Of a stretch of 64,000 nucleotides of DNA, positions 12,040-23,982 are shown piece after piece. Made by a program: the position numbers and the translations under genes. The stretch is taken from positions 8,049 to 72,048 of the forward strand of contig NW_002476482.1 of the NCBI RefSeq assembly GCF_000189635.1, in the 5' to 3' direction. Below the pieces are notes generated by a model. The model worked only from the letters and a program-made list of their open reading frames with translations, ran no database searches and was not told the origin of the DNA. The DNA comes from Tetrahymena thermophila SB210 (taxonomy: Eukaryota; Ciliophora; Oligohymenophorea; Hymenostomatida; Tetrahymenidae). Positions within the stretch are counted from its first letter, which is position 1, and every line of letters starts with the position of its first letter.

Positions 12040-13598
12040 AACTAAAATAAATTATCTTGAAAGTTCTCTATTTTATTGCAAAAAATATCTTTTTTGATAT
12101 ATTTATAAATATCAAATCAAACGAAATAAATAAATTAACAAACATCAAAAAAGCATGCATTGTTTATTTTGATAGATAAACACACAAATAAATAAATATC
12201 TTCTCTCTCAACCCTTCAAAAATAATGATCAAGTAATAATCTTAAGTATTTTTTACAATATGCACTTCGTTTTAAAAGAAATATAAAATATTCATTAAAA
12301 AAATAGATTTTATTTTTTTTTATAAAATTTATTTGTATTTTTAAATAAAATTATTAAAGTTGATAGAATATTTAACATAAAATAAAGTAAAGTTAACTAA
12401 TTTTAATATTTTTTTAAAATAAAAATAAGCTTTATTTATTTTTTTCAGTATCTTTTTAAATTTTTATGAAACAAGAAACTTTCAATTTTTAAAAATTAAA
12501 TAATTTTAAAAATTTTATTTTATGTTTTTATTATTTGTTTTAATTCAAATTATATTAATATTGAGTTTAATTTATGACATATTTTTTTTTTCATTAAATA
12601 GATTTAAATCCTTTAAGAAGTAAGGAAATAAATAAATAATTTATTAACGAATGATTTTAATTTATTATTTAAGTATTTTTTGATTTAATTAATTAATATT
12701 GATATATTAATACATTTATTTATTTTAAAAGTTGGGAATACTTTCGTTTATATTTGAAGGGTATTAATTTATTTGATGTTAATTTTAAGATAATTTTAAT
12801 AATACATATTACAAATAATATTTAAAATTTAGTTAAAAACTTTGATTTAAATTATATTTAAAACGCTTAACTAATATTATTAAATTTATGATATTAATTT
12901 ATACTTTGTAGACCAAATGCTTTTTTTAATTAATAAAATTAACTAAATACTTTTTATATAGAAAAATGTGATAAAAATATCAAATTGGAAATTTATTTTT
13001 TGTTGTTGGATTTAATTAATTAAAAAGTATGAATTCAATAATTCTATTTACTTTTTATATTTTTAAAAAAATCGTAGTGAATATGTGCTTCTTGAAATGT
13101 TTGTTAAAAAACTTAATTTTACTTTCTTAAAAACCTGGTTGGATAGAGTGAGAAAAAAAGATAAGAAATAAAATAAAGTATTGGCTGCGGATGAAAAATA
13201 CAAGATAAGATTTGTGATTTACATTAGGTGGTATATTATATTTTTGTTTGAATTGTGCAATCTACCTTGTAAGAAAATAAATAGGTCTTTAAGCATTGGT
13301 AATTATTGATTTAGTTAGATTTTATGGTATATATAATTGTTTTAGCAAAACAATTAACAATATTTATTATTAAACTCTAATAAATATTACATATTCAATC
13401 AAATCAGTTTATATCTAATTAAGCAAAACAAACTAGTTTAGCTCATTTACTTATTCAGCATCAAGAATATATTATTGAGCTTATTTTAAACTTATCAAAT
13501 ATACTTAGATAGTATTTTATCCCAAATATTTAGGGTCATTTTATCATTCAACATTCAAGAAATATATTGATTGAGCATTAATTTAGATTATATCTCAA
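12040..13598. other. Intergenic spacer between divergent genes
   Basis: About 1.5 kb separating the divergently transcribed peptidase and TTLL genes. Very AT-rich. The only notable item is a small open frame at 13097-13309, listed separately. Confidence 0.5.
13097..13309 (+). CDS. Possible small gene, 70 residues, unrecognised
   Basis: ATG to TGA in the ciliate code. The stretch from MFVKKLNFTFLKTWLDRVRK through AADEKYKIRF to the end uses less A/T-biased codons (for example GCT GCG GAT) than the surrounding spacer. It has a basic N-terminal half and one hydrophobic segment (FVIYIRWYIIFLFEL) that could be a membrane helix. There is no homologue I recognise. It could be a small gene, an unannotated exon or chance. 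Confidence 0.25.
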
Positions 13599-16500
13599 AT
13601 GAATAACTCTTCACCTATAAGAGTAAATAGCTACCTCTAAAGTAACAATTAAGCATGGTAATTAGCTTAATAGATATGCCAATCGGCAACGAAGTCAAAT
13701 TAATAAAATACAAGTTCAATAGAAAGACCACATTCATAAATTTAAGGTTAGGCTTCTTAATAAATATAGTTAAATGGTTATAATTTTTAAGGCCACACCA
13801 GCATTATTTCGAATGGCAACTATTAGCATCAACTGCATCATTAAAAAGTAGCAATTAGCGAATCGCCATAAAGACCTTAATAGCAAATAATAAATAATCA
13901 AATTATAAAATTAGAGGCATTGGGAGTGCAAAAAGATAATCCGAATTAGATATTTTCATTTCATCACTAAAATGGATATTTTAAAAAGAAAAACTATTCC
14001 GCAGCAGTAAAGAGGAATCTTTCTTAGCAAGTATCTTAGCAATTATTTAACTGCGAATTAAAAGGCATCAATCCTTAACATAATATTTTCTGTGATCAAA
14101 ATAAAGGATCACATTTAAGATCCAGCTCCAACCACGTTAACCCATATATTTAGTAAAAGATAAATGGGTTTTAGTAAAGTGTTTTACAAAATAAAACTTT
14201 GTACTATGGCTCAAATGCAAGCAATTCCCTTTTATCATCATAACCCTAAAAAATAGATATATTCGCTCGTTCAACTTACTACGTTAGACCTTTATAAGAG
14301 CTAGTACAGCTCAACTCAGGGAAAAGAATTTTGGATCCTTAAAGCTATGCAAATGCTGAAAATATAAATTAACTTGAGTAACCTGAAAAGGCTTTAATTT
14401 AAGAAATTGAATGCAACTAGCAAGAAACTAATACAAGTTTAAATATTGATGATTCAAGTAAACACAATTAGAGAAATCTTAGTATAAATGAAGGGAAAAT
14501 TCAAAAAGAGATTATTGGATTACAAAATTAGTCATTTGGAATACATTGCGATAATCCAAACAAAAGGTTGTCAGATAGTATTACAATATAAGCTCCTTTC
14601 AGTAGTCACAATTATGATTTCCAATAAGAGGATTATAAACTATAGAGAGTAACTCTTAACCCAGTATATAAAACAGAATAAAATATAGAAAGATTGGAAC
14701 CTATTGAAAATGGAGATTAGTTCACTCCTTAAAGCAGCAATTTGGAATAAAAAAAATCAAAAAAAATACAAAACTTTCCTGATTAGATGCAATTTAGTGA
14801 AACCAAAAGGTAAATAAAACAAGCTGAACTATTTAGGATATCTTCGCCACTCAAATACATAAAATCAAATGCATAGTTCAAATTAAGATCAATTTCATAG
14901 TAAGATCCAGCTTTAAAAAATGTATTATAAGTACAGGAAAGCCCTATCAAGCAAATTTATTAAGAAAGAGAGTAAAAATTATAAATTTTACATTAAAATT
15001 TGATTGAAAATAAAATTTTATTTTTAAAATTAAAAAAAAAATAGAGTTATTGTAAAATAAAGTATCACAAATACGAATTTTGCCAACAATCCACTTATGG
15101 TTACATCTTCTATAGAAAAAACAATAGACTTCTAGCCAAATAATAATATTTAAGATGAAAAAGAGAGAATTATAAGCAAAAGCTATTCAGCTGTAAAAAA
15201 ATCTCTAGCAGAGAGGACGTCAAGGTCTTAAAACCCTCATGAAATTCTTAATCGAACTTAAAATGTGATTTAGATGTATCAAAGTTAAAATAGTTACAAT
15301 AGCAATTACGGGAGCATAAGGAAGAGTAAGAATCATTATTCTTTTACAAAAAAGCAGAAGGAAGAAAAAATTGAATAAATCATTTTGAAATGCACAGATA
15401 AAACATATTTTGATCCTGCTGGTGATATGAGAAATGAGTTGCAGTAATAACAGCAAAAGGTTAGTACTTTGAATAAGAATGATTTCAAAGTCGGAATAAA
15501 CAGCGAAAAAGCTTCTCCAAAATCATAAACAGTAATATAAAAATATGGTATTAATCAATCAGAGTAAAAGGAAGGTGATCAAGCCAAAAAAGTGTTTGTG
15601 TTTAAAAAAAATATTAATAAAAATGAAGAAGATGACGATGATGAAGAGAAAAATCAAAACAACAGTGATAGCGATTCATCGAAAGATTTAGATGTCGATA
15701 GTGATGAAGATGAAGATGAGGATGAGAATGACTTAGAAGATAGCATCGACTAAGCATTGATTAATTCAGCATATGAACCATCAACAGAATGCTCTGCTTC
15801 ATTTTAACCTCCAGTCTTGCAACCAAATAGATATAACAAGCTCTTACTATTAAAAAGTGTGTATGAAAACCGTCCTTTGACCGTATTCTTTCCCTATCCT
15901 CCTTAATGTGGAGATATCATCAGAAACTCTTCTAGAACAGTTGTAGCAACCGATTATGAAGAAAAAAGGTTTGATATGAGGTAAATTTTTATTTTTTAAA
16001 GTATTTAAGCTGTAATGAAATCATTTAGTTGTTTTTCATTTTTTTTTGATGTTGTTGTAAATTTTTGTTATATTTTTGCTATGGAAAATATTGAATAATC
16101 AAGAAATTAAAAAAAATTTTGTTTTTTAAAGGTTTAAGGTGACCACTAATAGCTTAAATAGGTGTGTTGGACATGCATTTTAGTATGCAGGTATTAGAGA
16201 GACTGAAGATAATGACTGGAATATGGTATGGAGCACTGGAAGAGATAATAGAGTAAAAAATATGATTAAATATTAAAAAATTAACCACTTCCCATAGTAT
16301 TGGAATATGGGGAGAAAGGACTGCTTGTGGAAAAATTTGTCTAAAGTTAAAAGAAAATTTCCATAAGAATATGACTTTATTCCAAATACTTATATATTGT
16401 AACATTAATCAGATTGGGATAGATTTTTGGCAAAAAGAGATGATGCTGAGAAAGGAAAATTGTGGATTATGAAGCCTAGCAACTAGGCCTAAGGAAAAAA

Positions 16501-17479
16501 TATAAAGATGATATCAAAGAGAAGCAAAGTATAAAGAAAGCAAGAATACATTATTTGTGAGTATGTAGCAAATCCACATTTGATTGATGGATTAAAATAT
16601 GATCTTCGTATATATGTTTTAGTCACTTCATATGATCCTCTTAGGATATACATTTTCGATGATGGTTTGACTCGTTTCGCGACTGAAAAATATTCAACTA
16701 ATACAAAAGAACTCTCAAAAAGATATGTGCATTTGACTAATTACTCACTTAATAAAAATAATCCTAACTTCAAGAAAAACAAGGATGCTAATGAAGATAG
16801 TGAAGGCTCGAAGTGGTCATTAAAAGCTCTATTTAGAAAATACACAGAGATGGGAGTTAACACTGCTCAGTTGTGGGACAGAATAAAAGATATTGTAATT
16901 AAAACTTGTATTGCAACTGAGCCATATATGACAGATTAGTATGTAAAATGTGAAAATCATAGAACAAATTGTTTTGAATTGTATGGCTTTGACATATTAA
17001 TCGATGATACCCTAAAGCCTTGGTTGCTTGAAGTAAATGTGCGTCCATCTTTAAGCAGTTCTTCTCCTTTAGACAGAAGAATAAAGCATACTTTAGTATG
17101 TGATACATTCAATTTGATAGGAATCTAGCCTTATGATAAAAGAAAGTTTGAAGAAGATCAAAGAAAAAAGATTCCAGGAGTATCTGATTAAAAAAGAGGA
17201 TTTTCTAAAAACTTAAAAGATTTATCAGATTTAAATGAATTCAACTGTTTGCAAAAGCTTTCACCAGAAGATTGGAATATGCTTTTTGAAACAGACGAAG
17301 AGAACTATAGAACAGGACATTTCGAGAGAATTTTTCCTCCTCCTAAAGATAAAATTGATTTTTACTTGAAGTTTTTTGAATATGAGAGATATAACAACAT
17401 AATCATTCGCAGTTGGGTCAAGTCAAGCACCAACTTTTTAGAAAAAATCTTGAAAAAAGTTTATGAATTTAATGTTTGA
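13599..17479 (+). CDS. Tubulin tyrosine ligase-like (TTLL) amino-acid ligase
   Basis: Exons 13599-14971, 15045-15980 and 16132-17479; introns 73 and 151 nt; 3657 nt, 1218 residues. The start is the first ATG after an in-frame TGA nine codons upstream. Residues 1 to about 650 are polar, Gln/Ser-rich and probably disordered, with an acidic stretch ([10 protein letters not shown] then [10 protein letters not shown]) just before the catalytic part. The TTL fold starts at about residue 720. Visible are the ATP-grasp lysine loop KPSNQAQGKNI (about 883), [28 protein letters not shown] (about 973) and the metal-binding [11 protein letters not shown] followed by [10 protein letters not shown] (about 1069). 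The acid and Asn of EVN are present. TTLL enzymes add glutamate or glycine chains to tubulin tails in cilia and cortical microtubules; which activity applies here cannot be read from sequence. It is divergent from the peptidase gene and convergent with NDUFB9. Confidence 0.93.
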
Positions 17480-18774
17480 GTTTTAAAAAGTAATTTATTT
17501 AAAATTTAAAGAAAAAAATTGATTCAATTAAACTGATGAATGAATGAATAACTCAATATAAATTGATTAATCAAATATTAATTTGTGCTTAATTAAAATT
17601 AAAAATAACAAGAATAGAATATAATTTTGATATACTTTTGATTTCAAATTGCTCTAAAGATAATAAGTTAAATACAACCATTGCAAAAAAGTCAGAGATG
17701 AAAGATAAGAGTTGTTAAAAGTGAATGAGTTAAAAAAAATATAAAATAAAAAAAGTTACATTAATAAATTTACATTATTTAAAAATCTATATAATTATAT
17801 TAAAAAAATCTTAAATATTTATAAAAAAACTGGATTATAAGTTAGATATTTAATTAATATATATCAAATTAATATAAAGATATATGCTATACATTGTAAA
17901 TGTATTAAACAATTTGTAATATTTATAAAAAAGCTGGGATGAAGAGTGTGATACTCACTAAATATGTTTATTATGTTTTTTAAATAAATTTAAAATATTA
18001 ATTTTACTTTGTAATTTTTTATTCTAATTAACTTTATTCAACATGTTTTTAATTAATTTATTTTAAATCCAATATTTTTAAATTAAATAGCTTTCATTTT
18101 TGATAACTATTTTAGTCATCATTTATTTTTAGATAAATATTAACTTTAACTCATTTTTTTTAATTTATTATTTTATTTTAATAAATTTACTTTTGTTAAT
18201 TTTTAAACAAATCCTTATCTTATTTTAAACAATTTTTTCAATATTATAATCAATTATTAAAAAAAATTTTCTTTTTTTTTAAATTTGTTTGTTTTCCAAT
18301 TTTCTTTGAAATTTATTTTATTTAAATCATTTACTTTTTTTGAAAATTTCAAATTAATTTAAGCGACTTTCTGATTAATAATTTATTTTTTTGAAAATTT
18401 AGTTAAATTATTTAAAATTTAAACTTAACATTTAAAACTTTTTTCATAGATTTGAACAATTTATTTTTAAAATACAAAATATGTTTGATTCATAATATGT
18501 TCAAGTTATATAAAATATATTGAAAGAAAAATTTTTGATTTTATAATTAAAAGAAATAAGTGAATTTGAAGGATGGCTTATTGAAAGATTAATGGATGTG
18601 TTTAGAACAACAAAGACTACCATTCTGTCAACTAAACATAATAATACTATTACTTACTTTTAATTACATAGAATTTGTATAAAATAATAGTAATAATACT
18701 ATTATAGACCATAAGGTAGATAATTAATTTATTATTCATTAGTATGTTATATTTTTTCCTTCTTTTCTTAGAGT
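17480..18774. other. Intergenic spacer between convergent genes
   Basis: About 1.3 kb between the TTLL stop and the NDUFB9-like stop. AT-rich, no gene found. At 18683-18705 there is a short perfect palindrome with 8-bp arms (TAATAGTA and TACTATTA), about 70 bp downstream of the NDUFB9 stop, possibly part of its 3' end. Confidence 0.5.
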
Positions 18775-20038
18775 TCAATGTTTGTTAGATTTTAAGATGG
18801 CTTCTCTTTCAGCATTAGAATCCTCAAAATCTTTTCATAATTTATAAAATTAATTTATTTTATTTATTTTTTTATTCTACCTTCGGGGAATTGTTCCCAG
18901 AGATTCCAGTGAGAGTCATTTTGAGGATAATCTTCATAGAAAGGCATGGCTTCTTCTGGTCTATTTTCAGAGAGCAATTTAGGAGAATAGAAACCAAAAG
19001 GATCGAATTTAAGGAGCTATTAAAAGTATCAAAAAATTATTACTAAATTGCTATTTGATAAAATATAAAATATGATTTACGTAGTCATCGAAAATATAAT
19101 ATCTTCCAGAAGAGGCAGCATAAGGTCTAGATTCATCTGTTTATTATTTAATATTAAAAATGATTTATAAAACATAAAATAGATTCATTTATTTTGAAAG
19201 GTAGATAGAAAGATGTATATCTTGTGTTAAGTTATTTGTATTCTTTTGATAGAATCTTTGCTAAAAATTAATTGAATTTCGAAAAACTGACCAATAATCA
19301 TAGCAGGGTCGAAGAGTTCTTCTTGTAAATCTTCGTATTTCTTAAAGTAAGCTTACAATTCCAATGATTCAGGCTTTAATGCTAACATTTTGTTGAAATC
19401 TTTGCCAATATCTGTAATATTTTCATTGTATTGTTTGAAATCAGTCTTGTAACCTTCAACTTGATGGGCATAAACTCTTCTCAAAGTGGCTCTATAGAAA
19501 TTAATTCAAAAATAAATAAATTACTATTATGAATAAGGAATTATTAGTTGCTATATTATTTATTAACTTAAATTAATTCCTAATTTCATTAAACATAATC
19601 TCTTAGAGGATTATCAGCTAATTGATTTGTATTATTTGCAGATTGTAATAGCATTTTATATATTTTAAAAATGAATCAATCTAATTTAACAATATGATCA
19701 AATATTAAAAATATTCTTGCGTTTGTTATTCATAAAATGTATAATTTTATTTGTTCTTATTAATTATTTTATTGCATAATTTGTAAAACAACAATATTAT
19801 AGTTGCGATATCGTTTTAAGTGTATTCAATGATATGAATTCAATTTGCTTTTGATTAATCCCTAAGAAATTTTTAATTTTAAACAGAATTTTGCTTAATT
19901 TATCTTAAATCCGCACCTGTAGAGACGAGTGACCTTTTATTAATGGTTAAGGACGGTAGGATACTTAGTACCGTAGCATAATAAATTGGAAACTTCAGCC
20001 CAGCTAAAGTTTTTGACGAAATAGTAAGCCTTTGACAT
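18775..20038 (-). CDS. Mitochondrial complex I LYR-motif subunit, NDUFB9/B22 type
   Basis: Exons resolved: 20038 to about 19920 (first), one ending at 19568, then 19491-19292, 19136-19081, 19016-18881 and 18830-18775. The start of the second exon (somewhere in 19600-19690) is unresolved. The first exon begins MSKAYYFVKNFSWAEV and ends NHQQKVTRLY, with R completed across the splice. This matches the HQQKVLRLYKRAL element of NDUFB9 and gives the LYR motif. Later parts include KATLRRVYAHQVEGY, FDPFGFYSPKLLSENRPEEA and YEDYPQNDSHWNLWEQFPED, which resemble the NDUFB9 C-terminal region ending in W-x-x-L/W. LYR subunits bind mitochondrial acyl carrier protein in the complex I membrane arm. It is convergent with the TTLL gene. 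The family call rests on the first exon and the C-terminal layout. Confidence 0.72.
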
Positions 20039-21693
20039 TTCTTTTTTCCTTTATTATTTCTTTTCTTAAGTTTATTGAATGTAATAATTATTTGACCTTT
20101 TGTTCTAATTATTACAAATATTTTTATTGTAAATTCTTAATGTATTTTAACATTCTTCTCTTTTCCTTTATTGATTCCTATTAAGATAAAGTAAGTATGT
20201 ATCTTATAATTTACTAAATAATTTCATAGGATGGATCTCAGTAATATTTATCAAGCATTTATTTTTGAGTTTGACTAACCATGTTTTTCTATCTGCTCTA
20301 TTCAATTAAATTGCAATGACAATTTTAACATATCTTCCAATATAAATAAATAAATATACTATAAATAAATTAAAAATAAATAAAATTCTAAATAAATACT
20401 AATCATTTAGCTAGGATATTTTTTTCACACAAAATGCATTCAAAAATTAATATAGTTTTATAAAATATTTTCTCATACATAAAGTATATAATTAAGGTTA
20501 TTATATTTTCTTCATATAATATCCTTAGCTTCATAAAAATGGATTCTTTCTAAAAATTATTCTTTTTAATTTATTTAAGTTTTAAGGCTTTATGAATATG
20601 TATGTATGTATGAGTATTTATATAATTAAAATAAATTAATACTTTTACATAAATTAATATAAAATATGCTAATTAATAAAAATATTTTCAACTTAAAGCA
20701 ACTGTAAATTATCTAATTAATTTAATTTATTTTATTTTATTGCAAGAAATATAAATTGTTTCTACTTAATTTAAATTAATAAAGTTTAATATAAAATGAT
20801 TGTAAATTTACTAAATATTAAAAACTTATTCAAATTTAGACAAAAAATATCAACTTAAAAAGTAGTCAAGTTGATTTAATTTATACTTTTTTTTTATTAC
20901 AAACAAAATAAATATTGAGGATTACCTAAATGTTTTAAATTGCTTTTAATAAAATAAACACTTATTTAGTTCATTTATAATAAATTTACCTATTTATTAC
21001 ACAAGTTTTAAATTTTTATAAGTTATTTTTAAAATTTTTAGTATTTTATTTTACAATAAAATTACGATAAAAGAAATTATAAGTGATTTAACTTTATAGA
21101 TTTAATTCAATTTTGTTATCAAATATAAATTTTAATTTATCTTATCTAACTTTTATCTTAAAATATATTTTAATTTTGAATCTAAAATATATTTTTTCTT
21201 AAAGGTTTCTCTTTAAAAATTTGTTAGATTTTCAATTATTTTTCAAATGAAAAAATTAAAATTAAACTTTTATCAAAAATTAAAAAAATGAAAAATTATT
21301 AAAGAAAATAATTTTTAAACAGCTTTTTTTTTATAAGTCAAATCATTCATTTTATAAAAATAAAAAAATATTTTAATATTTAATTCAAAATGATTAACAA
21401 TAAGCTATTCATAAAACTCCTTTTAAGGATTACAAAAATAAAAAATTTAGTTATATGTTAAACTTATTTTTATCATAGAAAATTTTATATAAAACCAGAC
21501 TAAATATTTGATAACTCAATAAACAAACAAAATGCAAAAATAAATTTCTTGGTAGAATGCTAGCATAAAATTATACAGAAAAAGTTATATTTTAATGTCA
21601 TAAATAATTTATTAGAAAAGACTATATTTATATTTGTATGACTGATTTTTTATATAAACCATAAGTAATTTATGATATAAGGAATTATTAAAA
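20039..21693. other. Intergenic spacer
   Basis: About 1.65 kb upstream of the NDUFB9-like gene. AT-rich with many A/T runs and a short TATG microsatellite near 20600. No gene or structured RNA recognised. Confidence 0.5.
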
Positions 21694-22944
21694 TCATTTA
21701 TGCCTTGACTTTTAATGGTTAATATCGATATCTATTTGTTCAAGTTTAGTTTCATGCAAAGAGCGATCTCTTCCTGGCATTTTCTCAAATTTTGGAACAG
21801 AAACCTTCTTTAAAATTTAACTTTTAGAACGTGCAAGTGAGAAAACATAATCATCATTGATAGACTCGTTAAGAGTGTAAACTGGCTTAGTCTATGGCTT
21901 TCTGGGTGATAATTTAGAATAATCCAACACTCCAATACTGTTACGTGGGTGCACTAAATCATAGTTTACATTGTAGTCTAAGCCTCCTGTTTTTGATCCA
22001 AAAACTTACTGACTTCTTTTTTAAGTTTCGAAAGATATATTTGGTAAATGCTGGCTCTTAGAATAAATTGAGGGAATTTCAATATATTCGAATCTTTTAT
22101 CATGTGGTATTGATTATGCCATTAAAGGTTTTCTGCCTTGCTATTTTTCAAATTGTACTGGTCCTACAACACGACTGCGTGGTTTATCAAAGTCTATACC
22201 AAGGATAGAAGAATCTGAGATAGAATTATTCAAAACTCTTTTTGTTTGAATAGAAGATTGATTAAGGGCACTTTACTAAACGAGGGCTGATTGATTGAGA
22301 CTTTACAACTATGCTGCAGTAGTAGCTGCAACTTGAGACGCATTTAATTACATTTATTAAGAAGCAATTATAGATTTATTGTTATTTATTAACTAACTCT
22401 CATTTTAAATCTACTGCTAAAGCAACATCTATTGTTATTATTATAACTAGTGCTTTTTTTATTAAATTGTCTTGAGCCTCTTGGCTGATTAAGAGAAATG
22501 CAAATTCTACAACTGGAATTCTCTCGCTCTTTATTTAACATCTTGGCTTTCAAGATCAGGGTAGAGAGGACTCTTTTCGTAAATTAAATGATATTTTGGA
22601 TTGTACATTCCGAATTTTTGATTATTTGAAGTAAGTTTTGACTGAAGAATCTAATATTAATCTCTTGAAACCATCTTGAAAAAAGGTTATTTAATTGTTG
22701 GTAAACTCTTTGTTGTATCATTACCACCACGAGGCTAAAATGTTCTGTGTTTTTCATTTCCGTGTTATTGTTTTGCATGCATAGAATTTAGAGATTATTA
22801 AATATGAATATCTGATAATTTCTAAATCTTTCTTTTGTTATTTAATATAAAATCTTTCTCCTATAACATAGTATACATTTCTAAAGATAGTCTTCCGGCC
22901 TTTGAAAACATCCCAGAAGGATCCAACTTATCTTAAATAATCAT
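21694..22944 (-). CDS. Unknown Gln-rich basic protein, 416 residues
   Basis: A single exon in the ciliate code, ATG at 22944 to TGA at 21694. A later in-frame ATG at 22782 would shorten it by 54 residues; the longer start is chosen because the extra sequence (MIIQDKLDPSGMFSKAGR) is uninterrupted and protein-like. Visible parts are NQKFGMYNPKYHLIYEKSP (about 120), a poly-Gln/Ala segment in the middle, GGLDYNVNYDLVHPRNS, and near the C-terminus VPKFEKMPGRDRSLHE. Short conserved-looking blocks separated by low-complexity linkers suggest a structural or microtubule-associated protein, but I recognise no family. No signal peptide or membrane segment. It is divergent from the gene at 23983. Confidence 0.85.
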
Positions 22945-23982
22945 TTTAATTTAGATAATTAGTTAATTATTCGCTTTTAAAAACTCTCCCTAATTAACAC
23001 TATTAATTGCTATATTTTTAATATTGTAATTATTATGATTCAATCAATTTCTATGAATTAATTGATTAATTAAAAATATTAATATGCAATAAATATAAGG
23101 TTTCAAATTTCAATCTTAATCATTTCAGCCAAATCAGCTTTTTTATTCTTATTATTTTTTATTATATTTCATGCGTTTTATTTATAGTAATTCAAATATC
23201 AGATCCGCCAAAAATAATTAAATTAGAAAAATATAAAATGTTAAAAGCTAAATAAAATATTTTTTTTATAAACAAAATATTCATTAAAATCTTGGAAATA
23301 TTTTAGAATAAATTTATTGAAATGTGAAATAACTCAAAATGCATTTCTAAGAAAATTAAAAGTCTTAAAAATATTTGAATTTTATGTTAAAATTATTAAA
23401 CGTCCAAAAATGATCAAGTTTATTTAGTTTTGAAATTATTTTGTTTTTTAAATTACTAATCCAAGTACAAAAATAATAAATTCAACATAAGATAAGAATT
23501 ATTTAAAGTGTTTAAATTTATATTGAATTACCATAATTACTCGTTACCAAGGCTTATCTGGAGCTGGCAGAGTGAGAAAATATAAAAATGAATATCTCAA
23601 AATATTGATTTGTGTTCTGTTCGACAAAAGGAAATATTTAGTTGAAGTTAGTAAATTTAATAAAAAAGTATTGATTGCTTAATTTAATTATTTTAGTCCT
23701 TCATTTTAAAAAAATTAGTATGAGAATTATTTAATTAAAAAATTTAATTTGATTCATTTAATTCATTAAAAATAAAATATTTTTAATTTATTTAATTTAT
23801 TTCATTATTTTGAAAATGAAAGTTTTTATAAATTTTTTATTAATAACTGAATTTTTTTAACTATGATATTAGTAAAATTCAGCCTAATTTTAATTGGAAA
23901 AGCAAAAATTGAGCTAAAATTTCAAATAATATTTAAAAATTTTAAATTATTTTGATTTTAAAAAATTAGAAGAGATAAAAAT
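22945..23982. other. Divergent promoter spacer
   Basis: About 1 kb between two divergently transcribed genes. AT-rich. One less AT-rich island at about 23540-23580 does not extend into a gene in any frame. Confidence 0.5.

Noticed and set aside
15220-17108. Minus-strand frames under the TTLL gene.
   Set aside because: They overlap exons with clear TTLL motifs on the plus strand and have no coding character of their own.
19920-20045. A less AT-rich block that first looked like a structured RNA gene.
   Set aside because: On the minus strand it is the first exon of the NDUFB9-like gene, with a good start codon and a GT donor.
23540-23580. A less AT-rich patch considered as a tRNA or exon.
   Set aside because: No cloverleaf can be drawn, and no frame extends into neighbouring sequence.
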